Positions 1-8,671 are shown, counted from the first letter of the stretch. The stretch: DNA of 57,077 nucleotides from an uncultured Selenomonadales bacterium (GCA_947304355.1 CAMZAX010000014.1:1-57077), one strand, 5' to 3'. Notes: generated from the sequence alone by a model not told the origin. Numbers and translations are program-made.

Positions 1-69
1 GCGGCGGTCGTGGGCTTCGGAGCGATTGCGGCGGCTGTCGGCGGGCTTGTCTTCGAGGCGTTTAAGTGA
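1..69 (+). CDS. C-terminal end of a small coiled-coil/membrane protein (partial)
   Basis: The window opens inside a reading frame whose last 22 residues form a glycine/alanine-rich hydrophobic segment ending in FEAFK and a TGA stop at 67-69. Almost the same segment ends the next gene (ending FAAFK), and the DNA is also nearly identical, so this is the upstream member of a tandem family. The segment would be a C-terminal membrane anchor. The start lies outside the window. The function is unknown; the two complete paralogues downstream show what the missing part probably looks like. Confidence 0.75.
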   Translation, partial: AAVVGFGAIAAAVGGLVFEAFK

Positions 70-79
70 GGCATTTTGT
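1..79 (+). repeat. Direct repeat, copy 1 (tail of tandem paralogue)
   Basis: Positions 1-79 match 353-431 at all but a few bases. The repeat covers the membrane-segment codons, the stop codon and the following GAGGCATTTTGT spacer. It is the footprint of a recent tandem gene duplication or of gene conversion between the copies. Confidence 0.85.
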
Positions 80-100
80 TTTTGACGGGAGGCGATCAAC

Positions 101-421
101 ATGGCAGATGTTGAAACCAAAGTTGAAAAGCTCGACGAACGTGTTGACAGTCTGGAACGGCAAGTTGCGATAGTTGCAGCCAAAGTCGACATGGTCATTG
201 CCGAATCACAGCAACAGCGCGAGGACATGCGTCGCCTGCGGGAAAGGCAAGACGCACTGCAAGCCCGACACGATTCTGATATGCGCGAGATGAACAAAAA
301 AATCGACGATAAATTTGACAAAATCAGCGAACAAATTCACACGATGACAATCGCGGCGGTCGTGAGCTTCGGAGCGATTGCGGCGGCTGTCGGCGGGCTT
401 GTCTTCGCAGCGTTTAAGTGA
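101..421 (+). CDS. Small coiled-coil protein with C-terminal membrane anchor
   Basis: This 106-residue protein starts at ATG 101 behind a good ribosome site (GGGAGGCG). Residues 1-80 are highly charged with heptad spacing, as in a coiled coil, and contain the segment AESQQQREDMRRL that is repeated in the next gene. Residues 82-105 form one Gly/Ala-rich membrane helix with a short KxK-type end, so the body would lie on one side of the membrane as a tail-anchored coiled coil. The layout resembles small holin-like or XhlA-like proteins, but no family is certain. It is the middle member of three tandem paralogues that run into rbgA. The function is unknown. Confidence 0.7.
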   Translation: MADVETKVEKLDERVDSLERQVAIVAAKVDMVIAESQQQREDMRRLRERQDALQARHDSDMREMNKKIDDKFDKISEQIHTMTIAAVVSFGAIAAAVGGLVFAAFK

Positions 422-431
422 GGCATTTTGT
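353..431 (+). repeat. Direct repeat, copy 2 (tail of tandem paralogue)
   Basis: This is the partner of the repeat at 1-79, offset by 352 bases. The few differences change one Gly to Ser and one Glu to Ala in the encoded membrane tail. Confidence 0.85.
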
Positions 432-452
432 CTTCACGGGGAGGCGATTACA

Positions 453-806
453 ATGACAGAGCAAGAAAGAATTAACGAAAATCTTCAGCGGCAAATTGAC
501 GCGCAAAACGCGCGGATTGACAACGTAATGACGAAAGTTGACATATTCATTGCCGAATCGCAGCAACAGCGCGAAGACATGCGTCGCCTGTGGGAAAGAC
601 AAGACGCCCTGCAAGCTAAAAACGAAGCCGATATGAAAGCGGCTCAAGAGAAGACTGACGCCAATATTAAAGCATTAGATGAAAAAATTGACGCTATCTC
701 CAAAGATTTTACGAAACAACTGCACAGCAACTTTGTTCAGACGATGATAGGCGTCGGCGCGATTATGGCGGCAATCGGCGGCTTGATTATCACGGCGTTG
801 AAGTGA
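453..806 (+). CDS. Small coiled-coil protein with C-terminal membrane anchor
   Basis: This 117-residue protein is the third paralogue of the tandem set. The ATG at 453 follows GGGGAGGCG. The frame is open further upstream to 378, but that stretch is the antisense-free overlap with the previous gene and has no ribosome site. The segment IAESQQQREDMRRL is shared with the second copy. The rest of the soluble part has diverged and carries an extra Lys/Asp-rich helix. The C-terminal hydrophobic helix keeps the GxGAIxAAxGGL pattern. It ends 6 bases before rbgA and is probably cotranscribed with it. The role is unknown; self-association through the coiled coil and the glycine-rich helix is a fair guess. 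Confidence 0.7.
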   Translation: MTEQERINENLQRQIDAQNARIDNVMTKVDIFIAESQQQREDMRRLWERQDALQAKNEADMKAAQEKTDANIKALDEKIDAISKDFTKQLHSNFVQTMIGVGAIMAAIGGLIITALK

Positions 807-812
807 GGCATC

Positions 813-1658
813 ATGGACGAAAAAATTTTGCAATGGTTCCCCGGACACATGCATAAGGCTCAGCGGCTGATTCAAGAAAATTTATCGCTCGTCGACCTGG
901 TGATTGAATTACTCGACGCGCGAATCCCGTTAAGCAGTCAAAACCCGATGCTCCGTGAAATTATCGTCGACAAGCCGCGCTTGATTGCGTTGGGCAAAGC
1001 AGACCTCGCCGCCAACGTCGACGCGTGGTTGAAACACTTCCGCGAAGAAAATCTTCCCGTCGTCGCCGTTGACGCCGTGAAGGGCACGGGCATTAAAAAT
1101 CTCGTCGCGCAGGCGAAGTCACTCGCCGAATCGAAGACGCACAAGCTGACCAAGCACGGAGCAAAGCCGCGTGCCGCCCGCGTCATGATTGTCGGCATTC
1201 CCAACGTCGGCAAGTCGTCGCTGATTAATCGCCTCGCGGGCATGAATCACGTCAAGATTGAAAATCGCCCCGGCGTCACGCGCGCCAAGCAGTGGATTAA
1301 AATCGCCGACGGGCTCGACCTGCTCGACACGCCCGGCATCTTGTGGCCGAAGTTCGACGACGCAGACGTTGCGTTGAAACTTTCGTGGACGTATGCAATC
1401 AGCGACGAGATTCACGACCTTGAGCCGACCGTTTGCAAATTGCTTGAGACGCTAGCCGCGAAATTTCCTGCAGGACTTATCGAACGTTACAAACTTCCGC
1501 AACCGCTTGCAACGGACGGGCACGAACTGTTGAATCAAATTGGGCTCAAGCGCGGCTGTATTCGCAAGGGCGGCGTCCTCGATACGGATAAGGCGTTGCG
1601 GCTCGTGTTGAGCGAATTCCGCGCCGGCAAGTTGGGACGCGTGACGTTAGATGATTAA
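813..1658 (+). CDS. rbgA: Ribosome biogenesis GTPase RbgA/YlqF
   Basis: This 281-residue circularly permuted GTPase has the usual family length. It acts late in assembly of the 50S ribosomal subunit in the cytoplasm. The order of motifs is permuted: a G4-like motif (GKAD, near residue 60) comes before G1 (GIPNVGKSSL, near residue 130) and G3 (DTPG). The opening WFPGHMHKAQ is typical of RbgA. One oddity is that the first base-contacting residue of G4, normally Asn in NKxD, reads Gly here. The start ATG follows GTGAGGC, the same short spacer that trails the upstream paralogues. The stop overlaps the start of the next gene by 8 bases, so the two are translationally coupled. Confidence 0.93.
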   Translation: MDEKILQWFPGHMHKAQRLIQENLSLVDLVIELLDARIPLSSQNPMLREIIVDKPRLIALGKADLAANVDAWLKHFREENLPVVAVDAVKGTGIKNLVAQAKSLAESKTHKLTKHGAKPRAARVMIVGIPNVGKSSLINRLAGMNHVKIENRPGVTRAKQWIKIADGLDLLDTPGILWPKFDDADVALKLSWTYAISDEIHDLEPTVCKLLETLAAKFPAGLIERYKLPQPLATDGHELLNQIGLKRGCIRKGGVLDTDKALRLVLSEFRAGKLGRVTLDD

Positions 1659-3108
1659 AAAATTTTTGCCCGCGATTGTCGCGCACGTGTCCGCCACGTT
1701 GAGCGAACTGCTGTTGATGGCGTCGTCGGCGTGGCTTATCGCGTCGGCGGCACTGCACCCGCCGCTCAGCGCGCTGTCGGTAGGGATAACGCTTGTGCGG
1801 ACGGCTGGCATTGCGCGGGCGGTCTTGCGCTACGCAGACAGATTCGTTTCGCACAAAATAATTTTCAAGCTCTTCGACGACCTGCGCGGGGAAATTTTTT
1901 TGCGCGCCGCGAAAATCTTTCCGCTGAAGTCGGGACGCTCGCACGAAGGGGAACTGTTGCACTCGCTGACGGTCTCCGCCGATTTGCTTAAGGATTTCCT
2001 GCCGCGCGTCGTGTTGCCGCTGTCGACGGCCTCGCTCGTGACGGGCTTGCTGACGTGTTTCCTGTTCGCGCCGCTGAATTTTTTTGCGCTGATGTTGCCC
2101 GCGCTCCTGCTTGCGAACGTGTTGCTTGCCGCGTTAATTGAAGTCAAACAAGCCGACGACTCCGATTATCGCGGAAAAATTTTGGACTTCAACGACGGGC
2201 GCGACGAATTGAAAATATTCGGCACGACGCCCGCGATTAAATCACTCGACGCGGCGGCAACGGATTTCGGCGCGGAAAGTTTCAAGCTCACTGCGCGACA
2301 AATAAATTTCGATACCGCCTTCCGAATCCTGAACGTCGCGGGATTTTTTTTTATGCTGTTGAAACTCGCCGCCGTTGTTGATACAATCGCTTTGACGGTC
2401 TGGACGCTGATTTTCTTGGCGACGCTCGAACTGTTCGCGCAAATCCAACCGGCAATACGAACCTTGAAAAAAATTCGCGCCGTTGAGCTCGACGAACAAA
2501 TTTTGCCGCCCGCGCAGGTTGTCGCGACCGATAAGGCTGTCGAATTGCGCAACGTCACTTTCGGCTACGGCGACGAAAAAATTTTCCGCGACTTCAGCTT
2601 GACGATTGAGCGCGGCGAACGCGTGGCAATTGTCGGCGAATCGGGCGCGGGCAAGACGACGTTGCTTTATCTGCTGATGAAACTTTTCCCGCCCGACGAA
2701 GGCACCGTTGCGCTCGGCGGGACGATTGCGGCGTCGACGTTCACCAACGTGATTTTCGCCGCGTCGATTCGCGAAAACTTCCGAATGCTCCACGGCGACA
2801 TTGCCGACGAAAAAATTTTGGCGGCGTTGAAATTGTGCGGGCTTGATGACTTCGACGTTGACGCTCCGCTCGGCGAAGACGGCGCAAATCTTTCGGGCGG
2901 CGAACGCAACCGCTTGCAAGCAGCGTTGGCTGTCGCGACGGACGCCGATATTTTGATTCTCGACGAGCCGACTGCCGGGCTTGACCGCCGCCGCGCCGAC
3001 AACTTAATTGCCAACCTTATCGACGCAACAAAAAATCGCACGCTGATTGTCATAACGCACGATTCAAATTATTTTTCGGAAATGGGGAGAGTAGAACTTG
3101 TACACTAA
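1651..3108 (+). CDS. CydC-like ABC half-transporter (thiol/heme-type exporter family)
   Basis: This 485-residue inner-membrane protein fuses an N-terminal membrane domain (about six helices, residues 5-270) to an ABC ATPase (residues 295-480). The segment SAWLIASAALHPPLSAL followed by GIARAVLRYADRFVSH is characteristic of CydC, which with CydD exports glutathione or cysteine and supports cytochrome bd assembly. The Walker A (GESGAGKTT), LSGGE signature, Walker B (ILILDEP) and switch His (ITHD) are present. The stretch between Walker A and the signature is shortened and no Q-loop Gln can be seen. The protein is also shorter than the usual 550-580 residues. No cydD or cydAB lies in the window, so partner and substrate are open. 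Confidence 0.75.
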   Translation: MIKKFLPAIVAHVSATLSELLLMASSAWLIASAALHPPLSALSVGITLVRTAGIARAVLRYADRFVSHKIIFKLFDDLRGEIFLRAAKIFPLKSGRSHEGELLHSLTVSADLLKDFLPRVVLPLSTASLVTGLLTCFLFAPLNFFALMLPALLLANVLLAALIEVKQADDSDYRGKILDFNDGRDELKIFGTTPAIKSLDAAATDFGAESFKLTARQINFDTAFRILNVAGFFFMLLKLAAVVDTIALTVWTLIFLATLELFAQIQPAIRTLKKIRAVELDEQILPPAQVVATDKAVELRNVTFGYGDEKIFRDFSLTIERGERVAIVGESGAGKTTLLYLLMKLFPPDEGTVALGGTIAASTFTNVIFAASIRENFRMLHGDIADEKILAALKLCGLDDFDVDAPLGEDGANLSGGERNRLQAALAVATDADILILDEPTAGLDRRRADNLIANLIDATKNRTLIVITHDSNYFSEMGRVELVH

Positions 3109-3628
3109 AAAAATTTATTTCAGCGGCGGCAACGTCCGCGAACTGCAGGAAATCTTTGCCGACGTGCCGGGCGTCGTGAAAGTTTTAATCGGGCAAGTCG
3201 CCGCGCGCAACGTTCACAGCTACGTTAATCACGAGCCGCAGACGCTTGAAAACATCCCCGCCGTCGAAATCGAATTCAACCCGAAGAAAATGGATTTGTC
3301 TATGTTGATGGACGTGCTGTTCAACGTTTTGAATCCCTACGCCGACAAAACTTTGGGCGTCTACTACGCGAGCGGCGAGGACGAGCCGCAAGTCGAACTG
3401 CATTTGAATTTCATCGCGAATCGCGGCAAAGAGCCCGTCGTCTCCAAGGCGTGCCTGACGATTAACGATCCGCACGTCGATAAGCCCGTCCGCAAATGTT
3501 TCGTCAAAGTCGGTCGCCTCACGAGCTTTGCCGACGTGCCCGACGACGAACAATTTTTCCTGCGCAAGCACCCCGAAATAAAAACCGACATTGACTTGAC
3601 AAAGCTGAAAACTTCCCTTAGATTTTGA
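3098..3628 (+). CDS. MsrA-fold protein lacking the catalytic cysteine
   Basis: This 176-residue protein follows the layout of peptide methionine sulfoxide reductase A: IYFSGGN at the N terminus (family pattern GGCFWG), PGVVKVLIGQ (family PGVxxVxxGYxGG), a VEIEFNP strand, then LxxxLFxVLNPYADKTLGVYYASG. The nucleophile position is Asn12 instead of Cys, and the following aromatic pair is VR. Two other cysteines sit near residues 122 and 136, away from any MsrA resolving position. It therefore looks like a pseudoenzyme or a protein with a new role. The start is TTG 3098, 7 bases after GGGGAG and inside the end of the ABC gene, which indicates coupled translation. Confidence 0.7.
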   Translation: MYTKKIYFSGGNVRELQEIFADVPGVVKVLIGQVAARNVHSYVNHEPQTLENIPAVEIEFNPKKMDLSMLMDVLFNVLNPYADKTLGVYYASGEDEPQVELHLNFIANRGKEPVVSKACLTINDPHVDKPVRKCFVKVGRLTSFADVPDDEQFFLRKHPEIKTDIDLTKLKTSLRF

Positions 3629-3646
3629 TTGAGGGGAGGTGAATTT

Positions 3647-4738
3647 ATGTTGCGCGAACGACTGGAAAAGAGGCGGCACGATTTGTATCGCAAAATGCGC
3701 AATCGGAAATTATTTTGGTCATTCATACTTTGTTTATTCATAATCATCGGGTCGCTGACGCATCTGGGTTTCAATTCGGACTTCACGCGCGTCAAGGAAG
3801 AAATCACGTCGAAGGTCAAGCCCGAAACGATTCTGCCGACTTTCCGCAAGCCGACGACGATAATGCTGATGGGCGTCGACGAACGCAAGGACGACGTCGG
3901 TCGCTCCGATACGCTCATGATTTTGAACTTATCGGAAGACAACGCGTCGCTTTTGACGATACCGCGCGACACGCTCGTTTATATCGAACGTCACGGCTAT
4001 CAGAAAATCAATTCGGCTTACGCATACGGCGGCGCGAAATTGGCGCGCGAGACCGTCGAAGATTTTCTCGGCATCGAAATAGACCGATACGTTGCGATAA
4101 ACAAGTCGCGCTTCGCCGAAGTGATTGACGCTATGGGCGGCGTCGAAATTTATATCGAACGCGACATGCAATACGAAGACCCGTGGGACGACGACGGCGG
4201 ACTTGTGATTGATTTAAAGCAGGGCAAGCGACATCTTGACGGCGACACCGCGATTCAGTTCGTGCGTTTCCGCGATTCGGAAGGCGACGTCGGGCGCGTG
4301 CGGCGGCAACAGGCTTTCATGCGTGCCTGCGCGGACAAATTAAGTCAACCGTCCATGCTGATTAAAATCCCCGAACTTTTGGGCGTGGCGGTCAAGGCTA
4401 TCGACACCGATTTGACTTCGGGCGAAATGCTTGCGGCGGCGGGCACCCTCAAAAGCGCGGAGGCTGCCGGCAACGTCAAAACGGGCGTCGTGCCCGGCTG
4501 GCTTCAATACATCGACGAAGTAAGCTACCTCATTCCAAACGCCGACCGCCTCGGCACCGTCATGAAAAAAAATCTCGGCTTTAAGGTCAGCAAGAAACAT
4601 TTCGACAAGCTCGCCTACGAATACACGCCCGGCAACGACGCCGACTATTACGACGTGAATTTTTATCCCGAACGCGACGTGCGCTTCATGGACTATCTCG
4701 ACCGCCGACGCGTCGATTTGTCCGACAATGAACTTTAA
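3647..4738 (+). CDS. LytR-CpsA-Psr family cell-envelope glycopolymer ligase
   Basis: This 363-residue protein has a short basic cytoplasmic start, one membrane helix (about residues 15-37) and an external LCP domain. LCP proteins transfer undecaprenyl-phosphate-linked glycopolymers to peptidoglycan or other acceptors. The hallmarks are MGVDERKDDVGRSDTLMI, SLLTIPRDTLV, KINSAYAYGG, VDAMGGVEI-type sequence and QFVRFRDSEGDVGRVRRQQ, which together give the Arg/Asp residues that hold the pyrophosphate and metal. The ATG at 3647 is chosen because GGGGAGGTG lies 7 bases upstream; the frame is open a little further. In a diderm firmicute the acceptor is uncertain. The acidic segment YEDPWDDDGG is a local insertion. 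Confidence 0.88.
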   Translation: MLRERLEKRRHDLYRKMRNRKLFWSFILCLFIIIGSLTHLGFNSDFTRVKEEITSKVKPETILPTFRKPTTIMLMGVDERKDDVGRSDTLMILNLSEDNASLLTIPRDTLVYIERHGYQKINSAYAYGGAKLARETVEDFLGIEIDRYVAINKSRFAEVIDAMGGVEIYIERDMQYEDPWDDDGGLVIDLKQGKRHLDGDTAIQFVRFRDSEGDVGRVRRQQAFMRACADKLSQPSMLIKIPELLGVAVKAIDTDLTSGEMLAAAGTLKSAEAAGNVKTGVVPGWLQYIDEVSYLIPNADRLGTVMKKNLGFKVSKKHFDKLAYEYTPGNDADYYDVNFYPERDVRFMDYLDRRRVDLSDNEL

Positions 4739-4793
4739 CAGCACGTTGCCCCGTCACGCGGCGGGGATTTTTTTTACGCGGAAGGTGATTTTT

Positions 4794-7202
4794 ATGAGTA
4801 AGCATTTACACCAAACCATATCGGGAGCCGAAACCGAAGAGGAGCTTAAAAATTTTTTCGCCAAGTTCTTCAGTATCAGGCTGTCCACGAAAAATTTTAT
4901 CGACCTGTACACGAAACAAATCCTGTTCGAGTTCAAATTGGACGCGCCGCTGAAAAAAATTCAAGAACGCGCAAAAATCGTCGCGCAAATGCTTTACTAC
5001 GTCCGCCGCCTCAAATACGGCAGAGACGCGCGACTCGTCAGCCCAAACATTTGCGCCGTCACAAAAGATTTCGCCGTCTTGTTCAAGACCGAAACCTTTG
5101 CCGAATTCTTCGACGCCGACGACAACGACAAAGACGACGACGACCCCGGCTACGATTGGGATTTGGCTCCGTCATCGCCGTCAAAAAAGCTCGTCAAGGC
5201 TCTTGCCGCCTTCGCGCCGCTCGTCAATGCGTGCGTCTACGATTTGTCCAAGCATGGCGACGAACTTGAATTCACCAAGCTCATTGAAAAAATTCGCAAG
5301 CGTAAAGATTCCGTCGCCGCCAAGAAACGCATCACCGAAATGAATTTCTATCAAATCTTCGAGTATTGGCAAGAACTTTTCGGCGCGGACGTCACCAACG
5401 GCAGGAAGGCTTCCGAATATTTCATTACCGACATCGAACACGGCAAATCCGAACGTTTAATTCGCGGCGTGCTCTTTCGCATGACGGGCGGCGAACGCGT
5501 CGAAAAGCCCGTCAACGTCAACAAGTACGACGAATTTTGGAATCGCTACGAAAAAATTTATTCCGCTTACGAAATCATTGCTCTGCGTCAGAAAATGGAT
5601 CGCATGACCGAAGAAAATTTTCGGCGCAGGACGGGCGAATTTTATACGCCGTTGCCGTTCGCCGATAAAGCCGTCAAATATTTGGAACGCACCGTCGGCG
5701 AATGGTGGCGCGACGACAATTTTCGACTCTGGGACATGGCGGCGGGCACCGGCAATCTCGAATTCAATTTCTCGCCCGAAATGCTGAAACGTTGCTACAT
5801 TTCCACGCTGATTCAAGACGACGCCGATTATTGCAAGAGCATCTTCCCCGACGCCACCGTTTTTCAGTACGACTACCTCAACGACGACCAAGCCAAGCTG
5901 CCGCAAAATCTCCGCGACGACCTCGCCGACCCGAATATCAAATGGCTCGTCTTCATAAATCCGCCGTACGCCACAGCCAACAACTACGAACTCGACAAAA
6001 CCAGAATCATCAAGGACGGCGTGTCAATGACGGCGATTCGCGAACGTATGACTGCCGACGATATGGGCGAAGTCAGCCGCGAATTGTTTTCGCAATTCCT
6101 TTACAGAATCAGCCGAGAATTTGCCGACCGTCAAACGTGGGTAGGAATTTTTTCAAAGATTAAATACATCAATTCGACAAATGACCAACCGCTCCGCGAT
6201 AAATTTTTCAAGTACAAATTTGAACGCGGCTTTGTCTTCAATTCACGAAACTTTGACGGTTGCAGTGCGAATTTTCCTGTCGGCTTTTTGATTTGGAATC
6301 TCGGCGAACAAATTCCGCTTGAGGCGCAAGAAATTTCGTTGGACGTTTACAACAACGCTGTCGAAAAAATTGCGGAGAAAAATTTTCGTTCTGAGCAACG
6401 TGAAGATTTTCTTAACACTTGGATTAGCCGCCCGCGTTGCACGAAAAAATTTCCGCCGCTGTCGAATGCGTTCACTGTTGCCGCTCAAAACAAAGACCGC
6501 CGCGACAGAATTGCCGAAAATTTTTTGGCATCGTTCATGTGCAAAGGAAATGAATTTTTAAATCAAAATTACACGGCATTATTATCTGCGCCGTATGTGA
6601 GCGCGGGCGCAATGTCCGTGACGCCCGACAACTTCGAGGCATGTATGGTAATGCACATGGTGCGCCGCCTGCCGAAGGCGACGTGGCTCAACGACCGCGA
6701 TCAATTCATGCAGCCGACGAAAGCGTTGCCGCGCGAGTTCGTGACGGACGCGGTGATATGGAGCCTGTTCGCGCCGTCGAACGCCACGGTATCGTTGCGC
6801 GACGTTGAATACGAGGGCACGACGTATCGAATCCCGAACAACTTCTTTCCGTTCACGCTTGCGGAGTTGCGGGCTTGGGCGTGCACGTCGCTGGAAATTC
6901 GTTGGCAAATCGCGCGCGCGACCGAAGACAGATTTGCGGCGCAGTGGATACGCGACTGCCGCGCAGATTTGTCGGCGGAAGCATTGGCGGTTTTGGCGGC
7001 GGGCAAAGTGATTTACAAAAAATTTTACGCCGAGCTTGATACGTTGGACACGCGACGTTGGAAGATAACGGATTGGGACGCGGGCTGGTATCAAGTGCGC
7101 ATGGCGTTGGGCGCGACGATTGACTTGTCGGCGTTGTCGAAGAAACTTGAGCCGCAGATATACGAGCTTGGTTTTCTGCGCGACGAAGTAAAATATTTTT
7201 AA
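4794..7202 (+). CDS. Large N6-adenine DNA methyltransferase, possible restriction-modification fusion
   Basis: This 802-residue protein methylates adenine in DNA using S-adenosylmethionine. The SAM-binding motif I is DMAAGTGN (residues 314-321) and the catalytic motif IV is NPPY (389-392). The preceding RRTGEFYTPLPFADKAV is typical of HsdM and type IIG enzymes. The C-terminal 300 residues probably hold target recognition. Near the N terminus, Asp37 and E46-F-K48 are spaced like a PD-(D/E)xK nuclease core, which would make this a single-chain type IIG enzyme; this is inference. No separate restriction or specificity gene is adjacent. The ATG at 4794 follows GGAAGGTGA. An Asp-rich run (about residues 104-120) separates the N-terminal part from the rest. 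Confidence 0.85.
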   Translation: MSKHLHQTISGAETEEELKNFFAKFFSIRLSTKNFIDLYTKQILFEFKLDAPLKKIQERAKIVAQMLYYVRRLKYGRDARLVSPNICAVTKDFAVLFKTETFAEFFDADDNDKDDDDPGYDWDLAPSSPSKKLVKALAAFAPLVNACVYDLSKHGDELEFTKLIEKIRKRKDSVAAKKRITEMNFYQIFEYWQELFGADVTNGRKASEYFITDIEHGKSERLIRGVLFRMTGGERVEKPVNVNKYDEFWNRYEKIYSAYEIIALRQKMDRMTEENFRRRTGEFYTPLPFADKAVKYLERTVGEWWRDDNFRLWDMAAGTGNLEFNFSPEMLKRCYISTLIQDDADYCKSIFPDATVFQYDYLNDDQAKLPQNLRDDLADPNIKWLVFINPPYATANNYELDKTRIIKDGVSMTAIRERMTADDMGEVSRELFSQFLYRISREFADRQTWVGIFSKIKYINSTNDQPLRDKFFKYKFERGFVFNSRNFDGCSANFPVGFLIWNLGEQIPLEAQEISLDVYNNAVEKIAEKNFRSEQREDFLNTWISRPRCTKKFPPLSNAFTVAAQNKDRRDRIAENFLASFMCKGNEFLNQNYTALLSAPYVSAGAMSVTPDNFEACMVMHMVRRLPKATWLNDRDQFMQPTKALPREFVTDAVIWSLFAPSNATVSLRDVEYEGTTYRIPNNFFPFTLAELRAWACTSLEIRWQIARATEDRFAAQWIRDCRADLSAEALAVLAAGKVIYKKFYAELDTLDTRRWKITDWDAGWYQVRMALGATIDLSALSKKLEPQIYELGFLRDEVKYF

Positions 7203-7217
7203 GTCAAATCGGTTTTG

Positions 7218-7246
7218 TTGCCAACCTGCGCGGCGTCTGATAAAAT
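7218..7246 (+). promoter_or_regulatory. Sigma70-type promoter for the rubrerythrin fusion gene
   Basis: TTGCCA at 7218 and TAAAAT at 7241 are separated by 17 bases, and the gene starts 40 bases downstream. The site lies just past the methyltransferase stop, so the fusion gene is probably an independent transcript. Confidence 0.6.
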
Positions 7247-7285
7247 TTGTCTGCGTATGCAAATATTTTTCGAGAGGTGACCCAA

Positions 7286-8455
7286 ATGGACAGCAAAGTT
7301 CTCTTCAACGTTCAATACGGGCTGTTCGTGCTGAGCGCACGCGACGGCGACAAGGACAACGCTTGCATAATCAACACCGTGACGCAAGTGACCGCCGCGC
7401 CCATAACCAAGGACAGAATCTCAATCGCAGTCAACAAAAAGAATTTCACGCACGACATCATCGCCAAGACGAAAAAATTCACCGTGTCGATAATCTCCGA
7501 GGCGGCGACGTTCGATTTGTTCAAGCACTTCGGCTTCCAAAGCGGCGCGAACGTCAACAAATTCGCCGACTTCGACAAAGTTCAGCGCACAGCCAACGGC
7601 ACGCTCGCGATAACCGAGGGCACCAACTCCTATATCAGCGCGAACGTCATTCAGCAGGTCGAATTGGATTCGCATTCGATTTTCATCGCCGAAGTCGTCG
7701 ACATGGAAAAATTCACCAACGTGCCTTCCACGACGTACAATTTCTATCAAGCGCACATCAAGCCGAAACCCGCCGTCAAAGCCGAAGCAGGCAAAGTCAA
7801 ATGGGTTTGCAAAATCTGCGGCTACGTCCACGAAGGCGACGCGCCGCCCGAATTTTGTCCGCTGTGCAAGCATCCTTCCACCGATTTTGAAAAGGTCGTC
7901 GAGGCACCCGCCGCGCAGGGCAACAAATTAGCCGGCACCAAGACCGAAAAAAATCTTTGGGAGGCGTTCGCGGGCGAATCGCAAGCGCGCAACAAGTACA
8001 CTTACTACGCGTCCGTCGCCAAGAAAAACGGTTACGAACAAATCGCCGCACTCTTCCTCAAGACCGCCGAAAACGAAAAGGAACACGCCAAGCTTTGGTT
8101 CAAGGCTCTGGGCGAACTCGGCACGGTCGAAGAAAATCTTTTGCACGCCGCCGACGGTGAAAATTTCGAGTGGACTGACATGTATGCGCGCATGGCACGC
8201 GAAGCCGACGAAGAAGGTTTCCACGAGCTTGCCGAACAGTTCAGAGGCGTCGCGGCAGTCGAAAAGCACCACGAGGAACGCTATCGCAAATTGCTCAAGA
8301 ACGTCGAGGCGCAAGAAGTCTTCAAAAAAGCCGGCGTTCAAGTTTGGGAATGCCGCAACTGCGGTCACATCGTCGTTGGCACCACGGCTCCCGACCTTTG
8401 CCCCGTCTGCAAGCACCCGCAGGCTTTCTTCGAGGTCAACGCCGAAAATTATTAA
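7286..8455 (+). CDS. Flavin reductase-rubredoxin-rubrerythrin-rubredoxin fusion protein
   Basis: This 389-residue multidomain redox protein is cytoplasmic. Residues 1-155 match the FMN-binding flavin reductase fold (as in the high-molecular-weight rubredoxin Hrb). A rubredoxin-type site follows with C175/C178 and C191/C194. Residues 208-350 form a rubrerythrin four-helix diiron domain with the E...ExxH pairs ([34 protein letters not shown]). A second rubredoxin site ends the chain with C356/C359 and C372/C375. Such proteins pass electrons from NAD(P)H through flavin and rubredoxin iron to reduce peroxide, protecting anaerobes. The flavodiiron gene 2 kb away fits the same job. The ATG at 7286 follows GAGAGGTGA; the frame is open upstream to 7247 but without a ribosome site. 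Confidence 0.9.
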   Translation: MDSKVLFNVQYGLFVLSARDGDKDNACIINTVTQVTAAPITKDRISIAVNKKNFTHDIIAKTKKFTVSIISEAATFDLFKHFGFQSGANVNKFADFDKVQRTANGTLAITEGTNSYISANVIQQVELDSHSIFIAEVVDMEKFTNVPSTTYNFYQAHIKPKPAVKAEAGKVKWVCKICGYVHEGDAPPEFCPLCKHPSTDFEKVVEAPAAQGNKLAGTKTEKNLWEAFAGESQARNKYTYYASVAKKNGYEQIAALFLKTAENEKEHAKLWFKALGELGTVEENLLHAADGENFEWTDMYARMAREADEEGFHELAEQFRGVAAVEKHHEERYRKLLKNVEAQEVFKKAGVQVWECRNCGHIVVGTTAPDLCPVCKHPQAFFEVNAENY

Positions 8456-8479
8456 GCCGTATTAAATACGAATCGTCCT

Positions 8480-8515
8480 GCCCGTCGCGGAGTTATCTGC
8501 GCGGGCTTTTTCTTT
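8480..8515 (+). terminator. Rho-independent terminator after the rubrerythrin fusion
   Basis: The stem GCCCG(T)CGC pairs with GCGCGGGC around a 10-base loop with one bulged T. TTTTTCTTT follows directly. Confidence 0.8.
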
Positions 8516-8644
8516 GACGGCGAAAAAAATCGCCTCAAGCTCGAAAATTATCCGATTCAAATAAGTGCCAAGACGATTTATCGGGCAATCTGCGCGGCAA
8601 TGTTCGATACCCCTGAACAAAAACGTTCCGAAGGCAAGCGGTAG
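8516..8644 (+). pseudogene. Remnant of an IS30-like transposase
   Basis: One open frame without a start codon reads about 42 residues, including SAKTIYRAI, then AMFDTPEQKRSEGKR and a TAG stop. TIYRxI followed by a short Phe-Asp stretch and a Gly-Lys-Arg run is the pattern in the DNA-binding part of IS30-family transposases. Only this short piece is left: no DDE catalytic domain or terminal inverted repeats are visible. The terminator at 8480-8515 abuts it, and tRNA-Arg lies 70 bases further. The family assignment is inference from a short motif. Confidence 0.5.
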
Positions 8645-8671
8645 TGGGGCAACTTAATCACCGTCCAACGG

